DNA from: Humulus lupulus
Taxonomy: Eukaryota; Streptophyta; Magnoliopsida; Rosales; Cannabaceae
Length of the DNA: 64,000 nt
Direction: 5' to 3'
NCBI RefSeq assembly: GCF_963169125.1
Contig: NC_084795.1
Location: forward strand, 263,123,042 to 263,187,041
This document shows, in pieces, positions 1 through 11,099 of this stretch. Position 1 is the first letter of the stretch. Each line of letters opens with the position of its first letter. The notes under the pieces are model-generated. The model was given only the letters and a program-made list of their open reading frames with translations. It ran no database searches and was not told the DNA's origin. The position numbers and the translations under genes are program-made.

Positions 1-2218
1 AACAGTGATAACATGTCATCAAATCATAAGGCACACGCCTAGCAGATATAGCCCTAGTCAAGCAGGCAACAAATCCACGTAATGATGGGTATCCAGGATA
101 AGAAATCCTGCCTTCCTGAGTGGATGACTATCAAGTCAATCTCAATCAGTTAAGTGAAGTTAACTAATAAGTCACTCTCTATATAGATGACTGATAAGTC
201 CATCTCGGTCAGATGACTGATAAGTCTATCTCGGTCAGATGACAGATAAGTCCATCTCGGTCAGATGATTGATAAGTCCATCTCGATCAGATGACTGATA
301 AGTCTATCTTGATCAGATGACTGATAAGTCTATCTCGATTAGATGACTGATAAGTCCATCTCGGAGGTCCCATACCCTCCTAGCCATGTGACAAACTGTC
401 ACCTAGGCCTTTGGCCCTGGCTCTAGTAACTAGTCTTAGACTAGGCAAGCGCTTATAATTTTCATCGACCTTCAGGTCGGTCCAACATTAATACCCCATA
501 TGAGTCATTCAATGCTGATATCAATTAGATCTAATCTTCATTTGGCCCTGCGTTCATGACGCTATGCCATTTCTGGCTCTTAGGTCAGTAAAACATGACC
601 AGTGTTCAACCCGTTGTGAACTTGACTAGTAAATCACAGCTTCACAGATGGATCTGACACCATTGCTGATTCTGACTAATAAGTCAGTGCCATACACAAG
701 TAAGCCATGCCACCAAACATATATCATATGTCAAATATCCAAATAAAGGCATTCAACATGCTTACTCAATAATTACTAGCACAACTAGGATCATGCATAA
801 ACACAGAGGCTCAAGCTCTGAACAATATCATACTCAGTATATAAAGCATGTCATAATCACATGTTTCTCGTGCATTACATGTATCTCTTTCTATTACTTG
901 ACATGCCTCAATAATAACCATGTATGCCACATTTAACTATCCAACATGCATTAAGAATAACCATGCATGTCATATATACAAAGGGTGCAGTTTTCTTACC
1001 TTTGGTACAAGCACAGGTTACCAATAAACGAGCCACAAGCACGACCCTGATTCCAAGTATCTAGTGATAACCTAGTCACAACCATAATAAAAAACCTCAT
1101 CAAAATGAGTAAATAAATACTTTTAAACCCAACCCAAGCCTCCGAGACATCGAATCCCACTCAACTAGGTAGTAGGATCGATCCCAGGCCCTTAGAGTTA
1201 AGTTCCCATCACAAAAACACACATTTTCCATTTTTTTCCCTTAAGGGCCGCGAACCTACATGGACCATGTCGCGGCCCGTCCCCCTGGCAGAGCCTCCTC
1301 CACCTTCTTCAAGCTAGGGTCGCGGCCCAACCTCGCACCAGCCATTTTTCCTCGTTTTTCCACTTTTAAAACCTTCCAAAAATCTATCCAAACATCTCCA
1401 AATCCCAAAATCAAAGTTCCCAAACATCCCCATGATCCAAAACCCATAAAACCCAAGTCTCAAATCACCCAAAAACACATCAAAACACAAAATCCAATTC
1501 AAGCTTAAAAACTTTTAAAAACTTAAATCTTGAATTACCTCCAATTTAGTTGTTTCCAACTAAATCCTCCGGCTAATAAGCTTCTAATCTTTCCTGGGAT
1601 CGCTATGCCTTGATTCTCGCCTGAATCCGAGTCCTAGAACTCAAGTTACCTTCGAAAACGCGATCGGGAGACGAAAATGGAACTTTAAAGGAGAGAGAAC
1701 GTACAGAACATTCTTTTATTCTTTTAAAAGGTTACTTCAAGCTTAAGTAGCCTCAACCATATCCTAACACTTGGGGTCTCGAAAACACTCCCGGGGAAAA
1801 AATAGTCAAAACCTCCAGAATTTCCCCCTAATCTTACTAACTCCCAATTAATCACCAAATATTTATTTCCATTACCCAATAACCCGGTAATGCTCTAAAT
1901 ACCCCTTGACTTACTCCAAGTCAAGAATAAGTCCTGTTGTGACTTTCCCACTAGCTTACCTCCTAAGATCGTCTTGTGCTGGGTAATCGTGGCATAACCA
2001 AATAATAATAAAGCACCACACACATACCACATATATGCCAAATTTGCCCAAAATGGCCAAAATATGAAAATCACCCAATTACTCATAAATGGGCTCACAT
2101 GTATATTTAATACACCTAAACATGCATATTATCATTTAATAACATAATAAAGCAATTATCGCCCTTCCGACCTCCTAATCAAGGTCCTAAACCTTATTAG
2201 GAAATTTGGGGCATTACA
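1..2218 (-). mobile_element. Tekay/Del-type gypsy LTR, left end outside window
   Basis: The stretch ends in GGGGCATTACA at 2218, the U3 start of a minus-oriented chromovirus LTR. It shares blocks with the better-bounded LTR at 14891-17215: a TGAGTCATTCAATGCTGAT block near 500-520 (compare 15625-15645), GC-rich GGCCGCG blocks near 1245-1335, and a final part with CCCCGGGG and CTCCAGAATTTC. No polypurine tract follows it at 2219, and the flanking DNA is Tat gag sequence that continues in register with the gag of element D. It is therefore most simply an LTR (solo or truncated) inserted in gag of element A. The left end and any target duplication lie outside the window. Confidence 0.75.
183..365. 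repeat. 26-bp minisatellite within the LTR
   Basis: About seven head-to-tail copies of a 26-bp unit built on GATGACTGATAAGTCCATCT plus CGGTCA, differing by single bases. The related LTR at 14891-17215 has only scattered TGACTAATAAGTCA-like words here, so the expansion appears private to this copy. Confidence 0.9.
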
Positions 2219-3938
2219 CCTTCGAACCCCGATTTACAGGCACATCTGAACAGTCAAAAATAGCATGTGCAGCCAGTATATGGGAACCAGTATAACCCTA
2301 TACCGGGGCAAGGAGCTGGAGTTTTTGCAAACAATAACCAACTACCCCAAGTGCAAGCTCAACCTCCGGTATACTTGGGTTAGAAGAGAATTAATCAGCT
2401 CGAAAGAGTGTTCAAGCTCCTTCAAGATGAGGTGGTGTGAGCCCGTAATGTTGATGACAGTGGTCATCTTATGGCCGAACGAGCTGGTATATTGCCAGGA
2501 AGTCCCCTTTGGGATGATATGCAGAGAAAACCAATAAGAACAATAATTAAGTTCAACAATAGGGCTCAAGCATTCGTCAATGTAGAAGAGGCGAGGTCAG
2601 CATTAAAACTGACCCCTCAGCCCATTATAACTACAACGACGAATGTTAACTCAACCTCGACCTCGGCTATCCCCTCAATGTCTCGAACCTCAAGAGACAA
2701 CCTTTCAAAAAGAAATAAAAATGAAGGGAATAACTCAGAGGTGGACGGGAGGAAAAATAAGAAGAGAGACAAGTATTTCTCCATTTACATGGTTTACACC
2801 GAGCTTACTGAAGCTCACGATAAATTTTTGTCGTGAATGAAAATCAGGTCCCGATTAGGCGACCTGACCCAACGCAAAATAAAAAATAAAAAAGAGACAC
2901 CAACAAGTACTGCGGGTTGCACGGGGACATCGGGCATACTACCGATGAGTGTCGACAGCTAAAGGATAAGATCGAAAGCCTAATCTCGAGAGGGTATTTC
3001 GGACAATACGTAAGAAACCAAAATCTGACTCTGGCGTCGGCTAGACAGAGGTCAGCTTCTGCGCAACCTGCCCAACAGAATACCACCTCACGAGCAAGGG
3101 AGGATAATCGATCTCCTTTTGTAGATGGGGAGGATGTGGTAACCATTTTCAGAGGACCACACCTTGCTAGATTGGGTAGAAATGCTCAGAAAAGATATGT
3201 GAACAAGCTCAAGACAGGAGACAGGTCTCCCTACAAAACTGAACTGCAAGCTCCAAAGCAACAAAGGGTTGAAACTCAACCTATTACTGAAGAGGATGCA
3301 TCACACATTCAGTTTCCCACAATGACCCTCTGATCATCACACTTTAGCTCACCAACAAAAGGGTGCGTAGAGTCCTGATAGATAACGGGAGCTCAGTTAA
3401 CATCCTTTACAAGGCCACTCTAGAAAAGATGGGACTCACGCTTTGAGATTTGAAAGCCTTTGCAATGATGTTGTATGGATTTTCAGGAGAAGGGATAGCT
3501 AGCACGGGATCCATCGAGCTCCCAGTAACCTTGGGAGACTATCAAGTCTCAGTGACCAAGACGATGGAGTTCATAGTGGTGGAAACCCCGTCTGCCTACA
3601 ATGTACTGCTCGAGAGACCAGCCTCGATTAGGCTGGGGGCAATTTCATCCATTAGGAATTTTTCCATCAAGTTCCTGACGTCTAGTGGCATTGGGACACT
3701 GAAGGGAGACCAGCTCGTTGTAAGGGAATGTTATAACATTTCCATTAGAGGGAAGAACCAAACAAGTGCACAAGCACTTGTTGTTATTCAGGAAGTGAGT
3801 GGATCTGTCTTCGAAATCGAAGAAGAAGAAAGGGTCGATCTCAGACCAATAGAGGAGCTTGAAAAAATAAAGCTTGATGAGAAAGATACCACTAGGGTGG
3901 TGAAAATAGGAAAGAACCTTTCTGATAATGCAAAATAG
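2219..3938 (+). pseudogene. gag-pro: Tat Gag-protease relic (element A)
   Basis: Gag packages RNA and protease cleaves the polyprotein. The segment aligns piecewise with element D Gag-Pro. The coiled segment R-INQLERVFKLLQDE (about 2376-2430) corresponds to RIDQLEKAFRLLKNE in D, but the capsid core that should follow is missing: sequence resumes at the VDDSGHLM block near 2452, a deletion of roughly 420 bp relative to D. Next come AGILPGSPLWDDMQRKP, a basic linker, a knuckle of CxxHxxxGHxTxxC type near 2910 and the protease motif [17 protein letters not shown] near 3373-3425. Frame changes fall near 2835-2910 and 3333, with a TGA near 3443. It ends at the TAG at 3936, which is shared with element D. 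Confidence 0.85.
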
Positions 3939-3944
3939 CAATTA
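3936..3944 (+). promoter_or_regulatory. Candidate UAG readthrough signal between gag-pro and pol (A)
   Basis: The sequence reads AAA-TAG-CAA-TTA, an exact match to the tobamovirus-type leaky stop context UAG-CAR-YYA. Coding similarity to Tat polyproteins continues in the same frame on both sides (K, stop, QLIHFLKENQDVFAW). Element D has TAG-CAA-CTA at the homologous place (61074-61082). Element E2 has a sense CAA codon there. Readthrough is an inference; the context match and conservation are seen directly. Confidence 0.6.
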
Positions 3945-5083
3945 ATTCATTTCCTAAAAGAAAACCAAGATGTGTTTGCATGGTCACACTCAGATATGGT
4001 AGGGATCAGCCCGAGCAAGAGTCCCTCTGAAGCAACAAAAAAAGAGGCTCCTGGACGATGACAGGGAGAAAGCCCTAAAAGAAGAAGTCGAAAGGCTGAA
4101 GGCAAATCTAATTATCTGAGATGCTTTCTACCCTAATTGGATAGCCAATCTTGTACTAGTTTCGAAGTCCAATGGCAAGTGGCGAACTTGCATTGATTAT
4201 TCGAATCTCAACAAGGCATGTCCCAAGGATTGTTTTCCCTTGCCTTGAATCGATCAAGTCATGTATGCCACTGCGGGTCACGACATCATGTCATTCATGG
4301 ATGCTTACTCTAGATATAATCAGATAGCCATGCACGCGCTAGACCAGGAACATGCGAGCTTCATGACTGATAAAGGTTTATATTGCTACAATGTAATGTC
4401 TTTCGGGCTCAAGAACGCAGGAGCCACATACCAAAAATTGGTGAATAGGATGTTTGCTAAGCAGATAGGAAATAACATGGAAGTTTATGTGGACAATATG
4501 CTAGTCAAATCCAAGCATATCTATAACCATGTGGATGATCTCGTTGAGTGTTTCACTGTGCTTCGAAAATACAAATACAATATGAAACTTAACCCACAGA
4601 AATGCTCATTTGGAGTGTCCTCAGGAAAGTTTCTCGAATTCATAGTGAATGCTTGGGGTATAAAAGCTAATCCCGACAAAATTAAGGCTCTAATTGATAT
4701 GCCCTCACCTTGAAAACATAAAGATGTCCAGAGCCTAACTGGATGAATGGCGGCTTTAAGTAGGTTCATCTTGAACTCTACAGATCGGTGCCTTCAAAAT
4801 TTTAAACTTTTAAGAGGGGGCAAGAAATTTGAGTTGTCGGACGAGTGTGAACTCGCGTTTCAAAACCTTAAGAAACATCTAACCAAGCCACCAATCTTGT
4901 CTAAACCAATCACAGAGGAAGTTTTGAACCTATACCTCGCCACAACCGAGCATGCCATCAATGCAGTACTTGTTCGGGACGATAAGAAAGTGCAGAAACC
5001 TATTTATTACATCAGCAAAAGGTTATTGGGGGCAGAATTGAGATGCCCTTTAATGGAAAAACTGGCTTTGTGCCTAATACATG
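3939..5083 (+). pseudogene. pol: Tat reverse transcriptase and degenerate RNase H, 5' part (element A)
   Basis: The RT is recognisable from LVSKSNGKWRTCIDYSNLNK (about 4153-4215), FMDAYSRYNQ, GLKNAGATYQ and LNPQKCSFGVSSGKFL. The catalytic YVDD box reads YVDN at 4486-4497, so the second catalytic aspartate is lost. The connection and first RNase H follow (YYISKRLLGAE near 5008). Stops or frame breaks occur near 4050, 4120, 4246, 4710 and 4745. The frame is cut after LCLIH by the solo LTR at 5084 and resumes as ASRKLQ at 6314, which fixes the insertion point to the base. This copy cannot encode an active polymerase. Confidence 0.9.
5079..5083 (+). repeat. Target site duplication ACATG (left)
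   Basis: ACATG directly precedes the TGTT of the solo LTR. The identical pentamer follows its AACA end at 6309-6313, and removing the LTR plus one copy restores the RNase H reading frame. Confidence 0.92.
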
Positions 5084-5329
5084 TGTTGACTGCGTTTTTA
5101 GCCAACGACGTGAGAACGTCAAATAGGACAAACCTTCAAGAGAATGTAAACGACAACAGACGGTATAAACAAGGAAAGTAAATAACACACAAGAGATTTT
5201 TATAGTGGTTCAGCCCCGATTGTCGGTAATAGCCTAATCCACTTAGAGTTGTGATTTATATATCTGTACTCAAGATCAGATGGACTGAGCCAACTGAGTT
5301 TCTTCAATACTGATGGCAAAAATACAAGA

Positions 5330-5405
5330 ATTCTCTCTCTAGAATACTCAGACCCAATTTTCTCTCTCTAGAATACACAGTCCCAATTTTCTCTCTCTAG
5401 AAAGA
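5330..5405. repeat. Short tandem repeat in the solo LTR (about 28-bp unit)
   Basis: About 2.7 copies of a unit containing TTTTCTCTCTCTAGAATAC and CAGACCCAA or CAGTCCCAA. On the LTR sense (minus) strand this is a purine-rich GAGAGAGAAAA tract. Confidence 0.85.
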
Positions 5406-5754
5406 AGAAGTAGAAGAACCACTCTCTAATCCCATAAGCCCTCTATTTATAGGTCTGGGATACTCAACTGATATCCCCTTTAGATAGGGATATTTTATTA
5501 TTCATCTTATATTTATATTACAAGAAATATTTAAAATATAACTAATTCCTCAATTTGAGTGAGGAATGAGAGATTCCCGCGTATGTTGTTGAAGCTGTTT
5601 CTGGGAACCTTGACTTAGTCTCCTCTAGCTAATTGATCCACCTCCTACTGACTACCCATGCAAGTGCTGGTCGAACGTGCATGGTGGTAGGACTTGTGCA
5701 TGTTGATTACTCCTTCAAGCTTTCCTTGGACCAAGGTGATACAAGCTTAGCTCT

Positions 5755-5879
5755 CCTCGGACCAAGGTGGTCCGAGGCAACACCCTTGTTTCTCACCTCG
5801 GACAAGTCCGAGCATGCCTCCTCCATTCAAGGTCCCTTCGGACCTCGTGGCCTTCTCCTCGGACCAAGGTGGTCCGAGG
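5755..5879. repeat. Two copies of a 23-bp hyphenated palindrome
   Basis: CCTCGGACCA-AGG-TGGTCCGAGG occurs at 5755-5777 and again at 5857-5879. Its arms are perfect 10-bp inverted repeats around a 3-bp centre. Degenerate TCGGAC or GTCCGA words fill the DNA between and around them (5690-5965). Confidence 0.9.
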
Positions 5880-6084
5880 CATCCTCCTTGGCACCTCACC
5901 TTGGACAAGTCTGAGGCACTCTCCTTTAGCATCTCCCAACTATGTCCGATCGGACATTGTGTAGGCTCTCCTTGTCAAAAACTAAGTCTCCACTCTTGAC
6001 TTGCATGGGACTCCTCCTCCTTAGCTACCTACCTTAGACACGTTCGAGCCAACACTTAGGAAACCTTGGGAGGCTTACCTCAAA

Positions 6085-6295
6085 CACACCCTTGGGGTCT
6101 CCTAGGACCACATCCTCCTTGGGGTCTCATAGGACCACTTTCTCCTTGGGGTCTCCTAAGACCACTTTCTTGAGTTCTCCTCGGACCTCATCCTTGGGTT
6201 CTCCTAGGATCACTCTCTTGGGGTCTCCTAGGACCACTCCCCTTAGCTCTCCTAGAATGCATTCTCCTTAGCCTCCTAGGATGCATTCTCCAATT
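6085..6295. repeat. Degenerate minisatellite, about 30-bp unit
   Basis: Seven or so diverging copies of a unit around CTTGGGGTCTCCTAGGACCA followed by a CTTTCTC or CATCCTC spacer. Later copies decay to CTTAGCCTCCTAGGATGCA. Confidence 0.85.
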
Positions 6296-6308
6296 TTTGG
6301 GTATAACA

Positions 6309-7708
6309 ACATGCATCTCGAAAGCTTCAACCCTATTCCCAAGCACATCCAAGCCTGATGCCTTCGGGAGATTGTTAAAATGGGTCATTAAACTTAGACA
6401 GTTCGAGATCACCTATCATCCTAGAACGACGATCAAAGGGCAGGCCTTGGTAGATTTCATTGTTGAGTGTACGAGAATCTTCAACGAGGAAGTCGTAACC
6501 CCAGCCCGCGAGCTGTGGAGAATTTACGTTGATGGATCTTCAATGAGAATGGATTGAGGGTAGGAATCATTTTGATCACCCTGATGGGAAATCGCTTTCA
6601 TTCAGTGTTACGGTTTGGCTTTGAAACGTCGAATAACAAGGCTGAGAATGAAGAACCGTTGGCAGGTTTTCGAATAGCCTCCGAGCTCAAAGCAAAGGCC
6701 ATTCATTGCTATAGTGATTCCCAGTTAGTCGTTAACCAGATCCTGGTGAGTATCAAGCTTGTGGCATTAAAATGGCAGCCTATTTGGAGAAGGCCAAGAT
6801 AGTGTTTGGGGAATTTGAGTTTTATGTTATAGAACAAGTTCCACGGGAGCAAAATTCAAATGCAGACGCATTGGCCAGGCTCGCCATGACCAGAGAGGAT
6901 GACACACTCAACGTGGTTCCGGTCGAGTTCTTATCGGTCCCGAGCATAACCGAGCTAGAGGAGGAAGATGTCAACATGATTGACTCGCAACCCACCTGGA
7001 TGACCCCGATAATTGACTACCTCAAAACCAGAAGTCTCTCAGCAGACCGAAATAAGGCTAGAAAACTTATGTACAAGATACCAAGATATACCATATTGGA
7101 AGGAAATTTGTACAGAAGATGGTACTCCATGCCACTACATAGGTGTGTAACTCCCCCCGAGGCAAAGAAAATTTTAGAAGAAATCCACGAAGGATTTTGC
7201 GGAGACCACACTGGGGGGCATAGTCTGTCAAAAATGGTGATTAGGCAAGGATACTTCTGGCCTACAGTCATGGCAAACTCATTCGAATATGTTAAGCATT
7301 GTGACAAGTGTCAACGGTTCGCTTCAATACAACGAGCTCCCCTATCGAGCTTACCACGATGAGCTCCCCATGGCCATTAGCGGTATGGGGAATCGACTTA
7401 ATAGGCTCCTTGCCGACCGAAAAGGGTGGAGTAAAATATGCTGTAGTCGCCGTAGATTATTTTATGAAGTGTACCAAAGTCGAGCCTTTAGCTACTACCA
7501 CCTCTAAGAAAGTCCTAGATTTCATAGTAAAGAATATAATATGTAGATACGGGATGCCCATTTGGTGGGGTGCTCGGGCCTAATTGGGAGGGACCCTACC
7601 AGATCGAGTCCATCATTCAACCTAGAGTTTATCAACTAGCGAGGTTAAATGAAGGATTGGTCCTGCAAGCTTGGAATGGTAAACATCTACGACCTTATTA
7701 TCAGTAAT
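6309..7708 (+). pseudogene. pol: Tat RNase H (end), archaeal-type RNase H and integrase relic (element A)
   Basis: After the duplicated ACATG the frame resumes as ASRKLQ. A small deletion then leads to the end of the first RNase H (FGRLLKWVIKLRQFEITYHPR). The second, archaeal-type RNase H follows: LWRIYVDGSS near 6525, YSDSQLVVNQIL near 6710 and EQNSNADALARLA near 6850, the last keeping the aspartate that element D has lost. The integrase zinc-binding part is good (HEGFCGDHTGGHSLS...HCDKCQ, 7186-7314), as is WGIDLIGSLPTEKGGVKYAVVAVDYF. It then jumps from CRYGMP (about 7555) to the C-terminal GPNWEGPYQIESI, losing most of the catalytic core. A TAA near 7706 ends the relic. Frames change near 6545-6560, 6760 and 7360. 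Confidence 0.88.
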
Positions 7709-8655
7709 GTCGGAATGATGTTTATTCACTTTAACGAAGCTTGTATTTAATTTTTGCTTTTCGTCAATAAAGCACTGAATTTCATTCAAATGTTGTATTT
7801 TTATTATTATTTTTTGCAAGCCCTCAAAATTTAATAACCTTAGATCACAATCATAGGTTAAGGGGGCATAAGTGGTATACAATCATACCATAAGCTCGAA
7901 AAAATATAACATCAATTAAAATAAAATTTAATAGGAATGTATGGATTGTTAACCTAACATGAAGAAAATAATAAGTGCATGGATTATTAACCAAACACGA
8001 ACTAAAAAAGTTTGGAACAAATCAACAAGAACTAATTGACACAATCAAAAGTTGGAATTCTAGATAAACCAACAAAAAGCATAAGTCGAGACTAGAGCTA
8101 GAAATTTTTTAAAATGAGTTTCAACCTCGAGATCATACTTGAGGATGAGGAAAAGTAACTGGAAAAAAAAAACATAACTAGACTAACGATGTTACACGCC
8201 ATTACGTATTTTTTTTAAAATGCATGGTAAAAGTAAAGTTCGACCTTGACAAGGACGAAGTCAAATATGGGCAATTCAAATAAACTATGCATGAATATAC
8301 CGAAATTTGACCTTAAACCCAACGTGTATTTGTGCAGGTCCTTAGTAACATGCTTGAAACATTCCGATCCAGAAATGTGCTGTATAATACTAAGGAAAAA
8401 AAGCTAAAGGTAGATGATGTGCAAAAAGGTTTTCAAGCTAGAAAATTCAAAACATAAAAACTACTATTAAAAGTATAGCATTTACGAGATAATAAAAATA
8501 GCTCAAACTTAAGCTATAAATTGTCTTTGTCCCAAGGGCATAAAAAAATATAGCGTAATTACAAATATAAAGGACGCAGCCATATTCAAGAAAACTCAGT
8601 GTTGGTTAACTAAACTAGACTCAGCCTCCTCGTTCGGGATACCACCAGCTAAAGA
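7709..8655. other. Non-coding spacer between integrase and antisense ORF (element A)
   Basis: AT-rich DNA without a convincing frame on either strand. An AATAAA hexamer lies at 7766-7771, about 60 bp after the integrase stop; it could be a polyadenylation signal, but the composition makes chance likely. Element E2 has an equivalent spacer at 27413-28339. Confidence 0.6.
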
Positions 8656-8672
8656 TAAAAGAACAATATATT

Positions 8673-9565
8673 CCTAGAACGGCGTTTCGAACTCGTTATG
8701 GACATTACGAATTCCTGGTGATGCATTTGGACTAACTAATGCTCCTGCAGCTTTGATGGACCTCATGAATAGAGTATTTAAGGATTTCTTGGATAAATTT
8801 GTCATTGTTTTTATTGATGATATCCTTATATACTCAAAGTCAGAAAAAGAACATGAGGAACATCTAAGATGTACATTGGAAACTCTAAAAAAGGAACAAC
8901 TATATGCCAAATTCAAGAAGTGTGAATTTTGGCTCGAAAAAATTAACTTTTTGGGACATGTTGTGTCAAAAAGTGAGATTTTGGTGGATTTGGATAAGGT
9001 AGAAGCAGTAAAAGGATGGTCCCAGCCAAGGAATGCAACTGAAGTAAGAAGTTTTCCGGGCTTAGCTGGATATTATCGACGATTCATAGAAGAATTTTCC
9101 ATAATTGAAACCCCACCTACGACGCTCACTAGAATGAATAGTCGATTCATATGGACGGAAGCTTGTGTGGAGAGCTTTATGGAATTAAAAAATCGACTAA
9201 CTAATGCTCCAATCCTCACCATCCCGAATAGTACAGACGAGTTTGAAATTTTCTGTGACACTTCAAAGATGGGATTAGGAGCGGTGTTGATGCAAGAAGG
9301 GAGAGTAGTAGCTTATGCCTCCAGAAAATTAAATGATTACGAGAAAAACTACCCCACACATGATCTAGAGTTAGCTGCAGTAGTTTTTGCCTTGAAAATT
9401 TGAAGACATTATCTCTACGGAGTAAGATGTAAAAATTTTACTGATCACAAGAGTTTGAAGTACTACTTTACCCAGAAGGAACTTAATATGAGACAAAGAA
9501 GGTAGTTAGAATTAGTCAAAGACTACGACTGTAAAATTTTATACCACCCTGGTAAAGCTAACAAA
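8673..9565 (+). pseudogene. pol: Tekay RT-RNase H fragment
   Basis: The segment starts inside RT at [16 protein letters not shown] single-base loss near 8722 shifts the frame before FGLTNAP. The catalytic VFIDDIL box is intact near 8810, followed by the connection and RNase H ([29 protein letters not shown]). In-frame TGA near 9403 (IWRHYLYG context) and TAG near 9505 (RRWLE context) both stand where tryptophan is expected, each a single G-to-A change. Confidence 0.88.
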
Positions 9566-11090
9566 GTGGCGGATGCATTAAGTAGAAAGAAGTCGACAAG
9601 CTTGATGTTCCTTCAAGCCTTGTCCAAACCGCTACAACAGGAAGTAGTAAGATTAGGCATAGAAGTAGTAATCGGAGGATTGTCTAATCTGATGTTGCAG
9701 TCGACTCAGCTGAAGGAAATAAAAGAAGGTCAAGAATCAGTTTCTTACCTAACCAAGGTCAAAGCAGAAGTCAAAGAAGAAAAAGTGAAGAATTTTAATG
9801 TTTTTGACTCAGGAATATTAAAATTTAAAGGAAGAATTTGTGTACCTGCAAGAGAGGACATTAATAAAAAGATTATGAATGAAGCCCATAACACTCCATA
9901 CACGGTACACCCAAGCTCAACAAAGATGTACATGAGTTTGAGGGAACACTTTTGGTGGCCTGACATGAAGAAAGATGTAGCCCAATACGTAGCTCAGTGT
10001 TTTACATGCCAAAGGATTAAGGAAAAACATCAACGACCTAGAGGAGAACTGGAGCCCTTGGAAATACCATAATGGAAATGGGAGCAGATTGAAATGGACT
10101 TCGTTATTGGACTTCCACGAACAAGCAAAGGATATGATTCGATATGGGTCATCATCGATCGATTAACAAAATCTGCTAATTTCCTTCCAGTAAAGATGAC
10201 GTACACAAGGGACCAGTTAGAGAAAGCTTATGTGCAAGAGATAGTACGATTACATGGAATTCCAATTTCCATAGTGTCAGATAGAGACTCAAAATTTACT
10301 TCGAAGTTCTAGCAAAGCTTGCACAAGGCTATGGGGACAAGATTGAAATTTAGTACATCTTTCCACCCACAAATAGATGGCCAAACAGAAAGGACTATAC
10401 AGACTCTTGAAGATATGAGGAAACAATAGGGATGGCACCCTATGAAGCATTATATGGGCGGAAATGTTGATCTCCTATCCATTGGCACGAGGTGGGCGAA
10501 AGAAAGTACTTAGAGCAACAAACTGGACCAGATATTGTGACGTCGACAGCGGAGTCATTCAAAAAATTCAACAGAGGATAGCAACAGCCCAAAGTCAAAA
10601 AAAGTGCTATGCAGACAAACGAAGAAGACCATTAGAGTTCCAAGTCGAAGAAAAATTATTTCTACGAATAACACCAATGAAAGGTGTTATGAGATTTGGA
10701 TAAAAAGGAAAGTTGAATCCAAGGTTCATTGGACCTTTTGAAATATTAGACCGAATTGGAAAAGTGGCCTATAAATTGGCACTGCCACTAGAGTTGTCGA
10801 ATGTACATGACGTATTCCATGTGTCTATGTTGAAGAATATATTCCTGATTCCAGTCACGTATTGTAACATGAAGTTATCCAAGTGGACAAAGACCTTACC
10901 TATGAGGAAAAAACTTGTCCAAATCTTGGATCAAAAGAATAAGGTCTTAATAAATAAAGAAATACCTTTGGTCAAGGTATTATGGAGAAGCCAGACAATA
11001 GAAGAGGCTACGTGGGAGCGTGGAGATGAGATGAAAGCTAAATATCCTGATTTACAGAAGAAGGTGGTCTTGAAGTTAGAAGGATGGTTT
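9566..11090 (+). pseudogene. pol: Tekay integrase and chromodomain-like tail, fragment
   Basis: Integrase inserts the cDNA into the chromosome, and the chromovirus tail is thought to steer it to modified histones. The frame opens at the end of RNase H (ADALSRKK) and continues through the zinc-binding region (AHNTPYTVHPSSTKMY...CFTCQ, to about 10010) and the core with aspartates in EMDFVIG and VSDRDSKF. A deletion near 10420 removes sequence after QTERTIQTLEDM. The GPFEILDRIGKVAY domain and VKVLWRSQTIEEATWE chromodomain-like motif follow to about 11045. Stops occur at about 10070, 10310, 10465 and 10700. Confidence 0.88.
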
Positions 11091-11099
11091 GGAATATCC

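Larger units (their letters stand above)
5084..6308 (-). mobile_element. Tat-family solo LTR with perfect TSD
   Basis: A 1225-bp solo LTR starting TGTTGACTGCGTTTTTAGCC and ending TATAACA, flanked on both sides by ACATG. The TGTTGACTGC end matches the U5 end of the LTR at 20409 (TGTTGACTGCCTTTTTTGC), and both are in minus orientation. The internal GTGGTTCAGCCCC box is also present in the E2 LTRs. No internal element DNA is left, so it arose by LTR-LTR recombination after insertion into the RNase H region of element A. It is unusually rich in internal repeats, listed separately. Confidence 0.92.
8656..11090 (+). mobile_element. LTR-less Tekay/Del pol fragment inside element A
   Basis: A plus-strand chromovirus pol piece runs from the middle of RT ([14 protein letters not shown] near 8676) to the chromodomain-like tail (KYPDL near 11040). 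There are no LTRs, PBS or PPT at either end. It separates the element A spacer from its antisense ORF, so the host element is interrupted, or joined, on both sides. Target duplications could not be located because both edges are blurred. Confidence 0.8.

Noticed and set aside
183..365. Regular repeats considered as a CRISPR array
   Set aside because: Units are directly adjacent with no variable spacers, and the setting is a plant LTR.
1256..1508. Small overlapping frames on both strands in the LTR
   Set aside because: They lie in the GC-rich cluster of a Tekay LTR; no domain and no counterpart frame kept in the other two LTRs.
7766..7771. AATAAA after the integrase of element A as a functional poly(A) signal
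   Set aside because: The hexamer is frequent by chance in AT-rich DNA and no downstream element could be judged.
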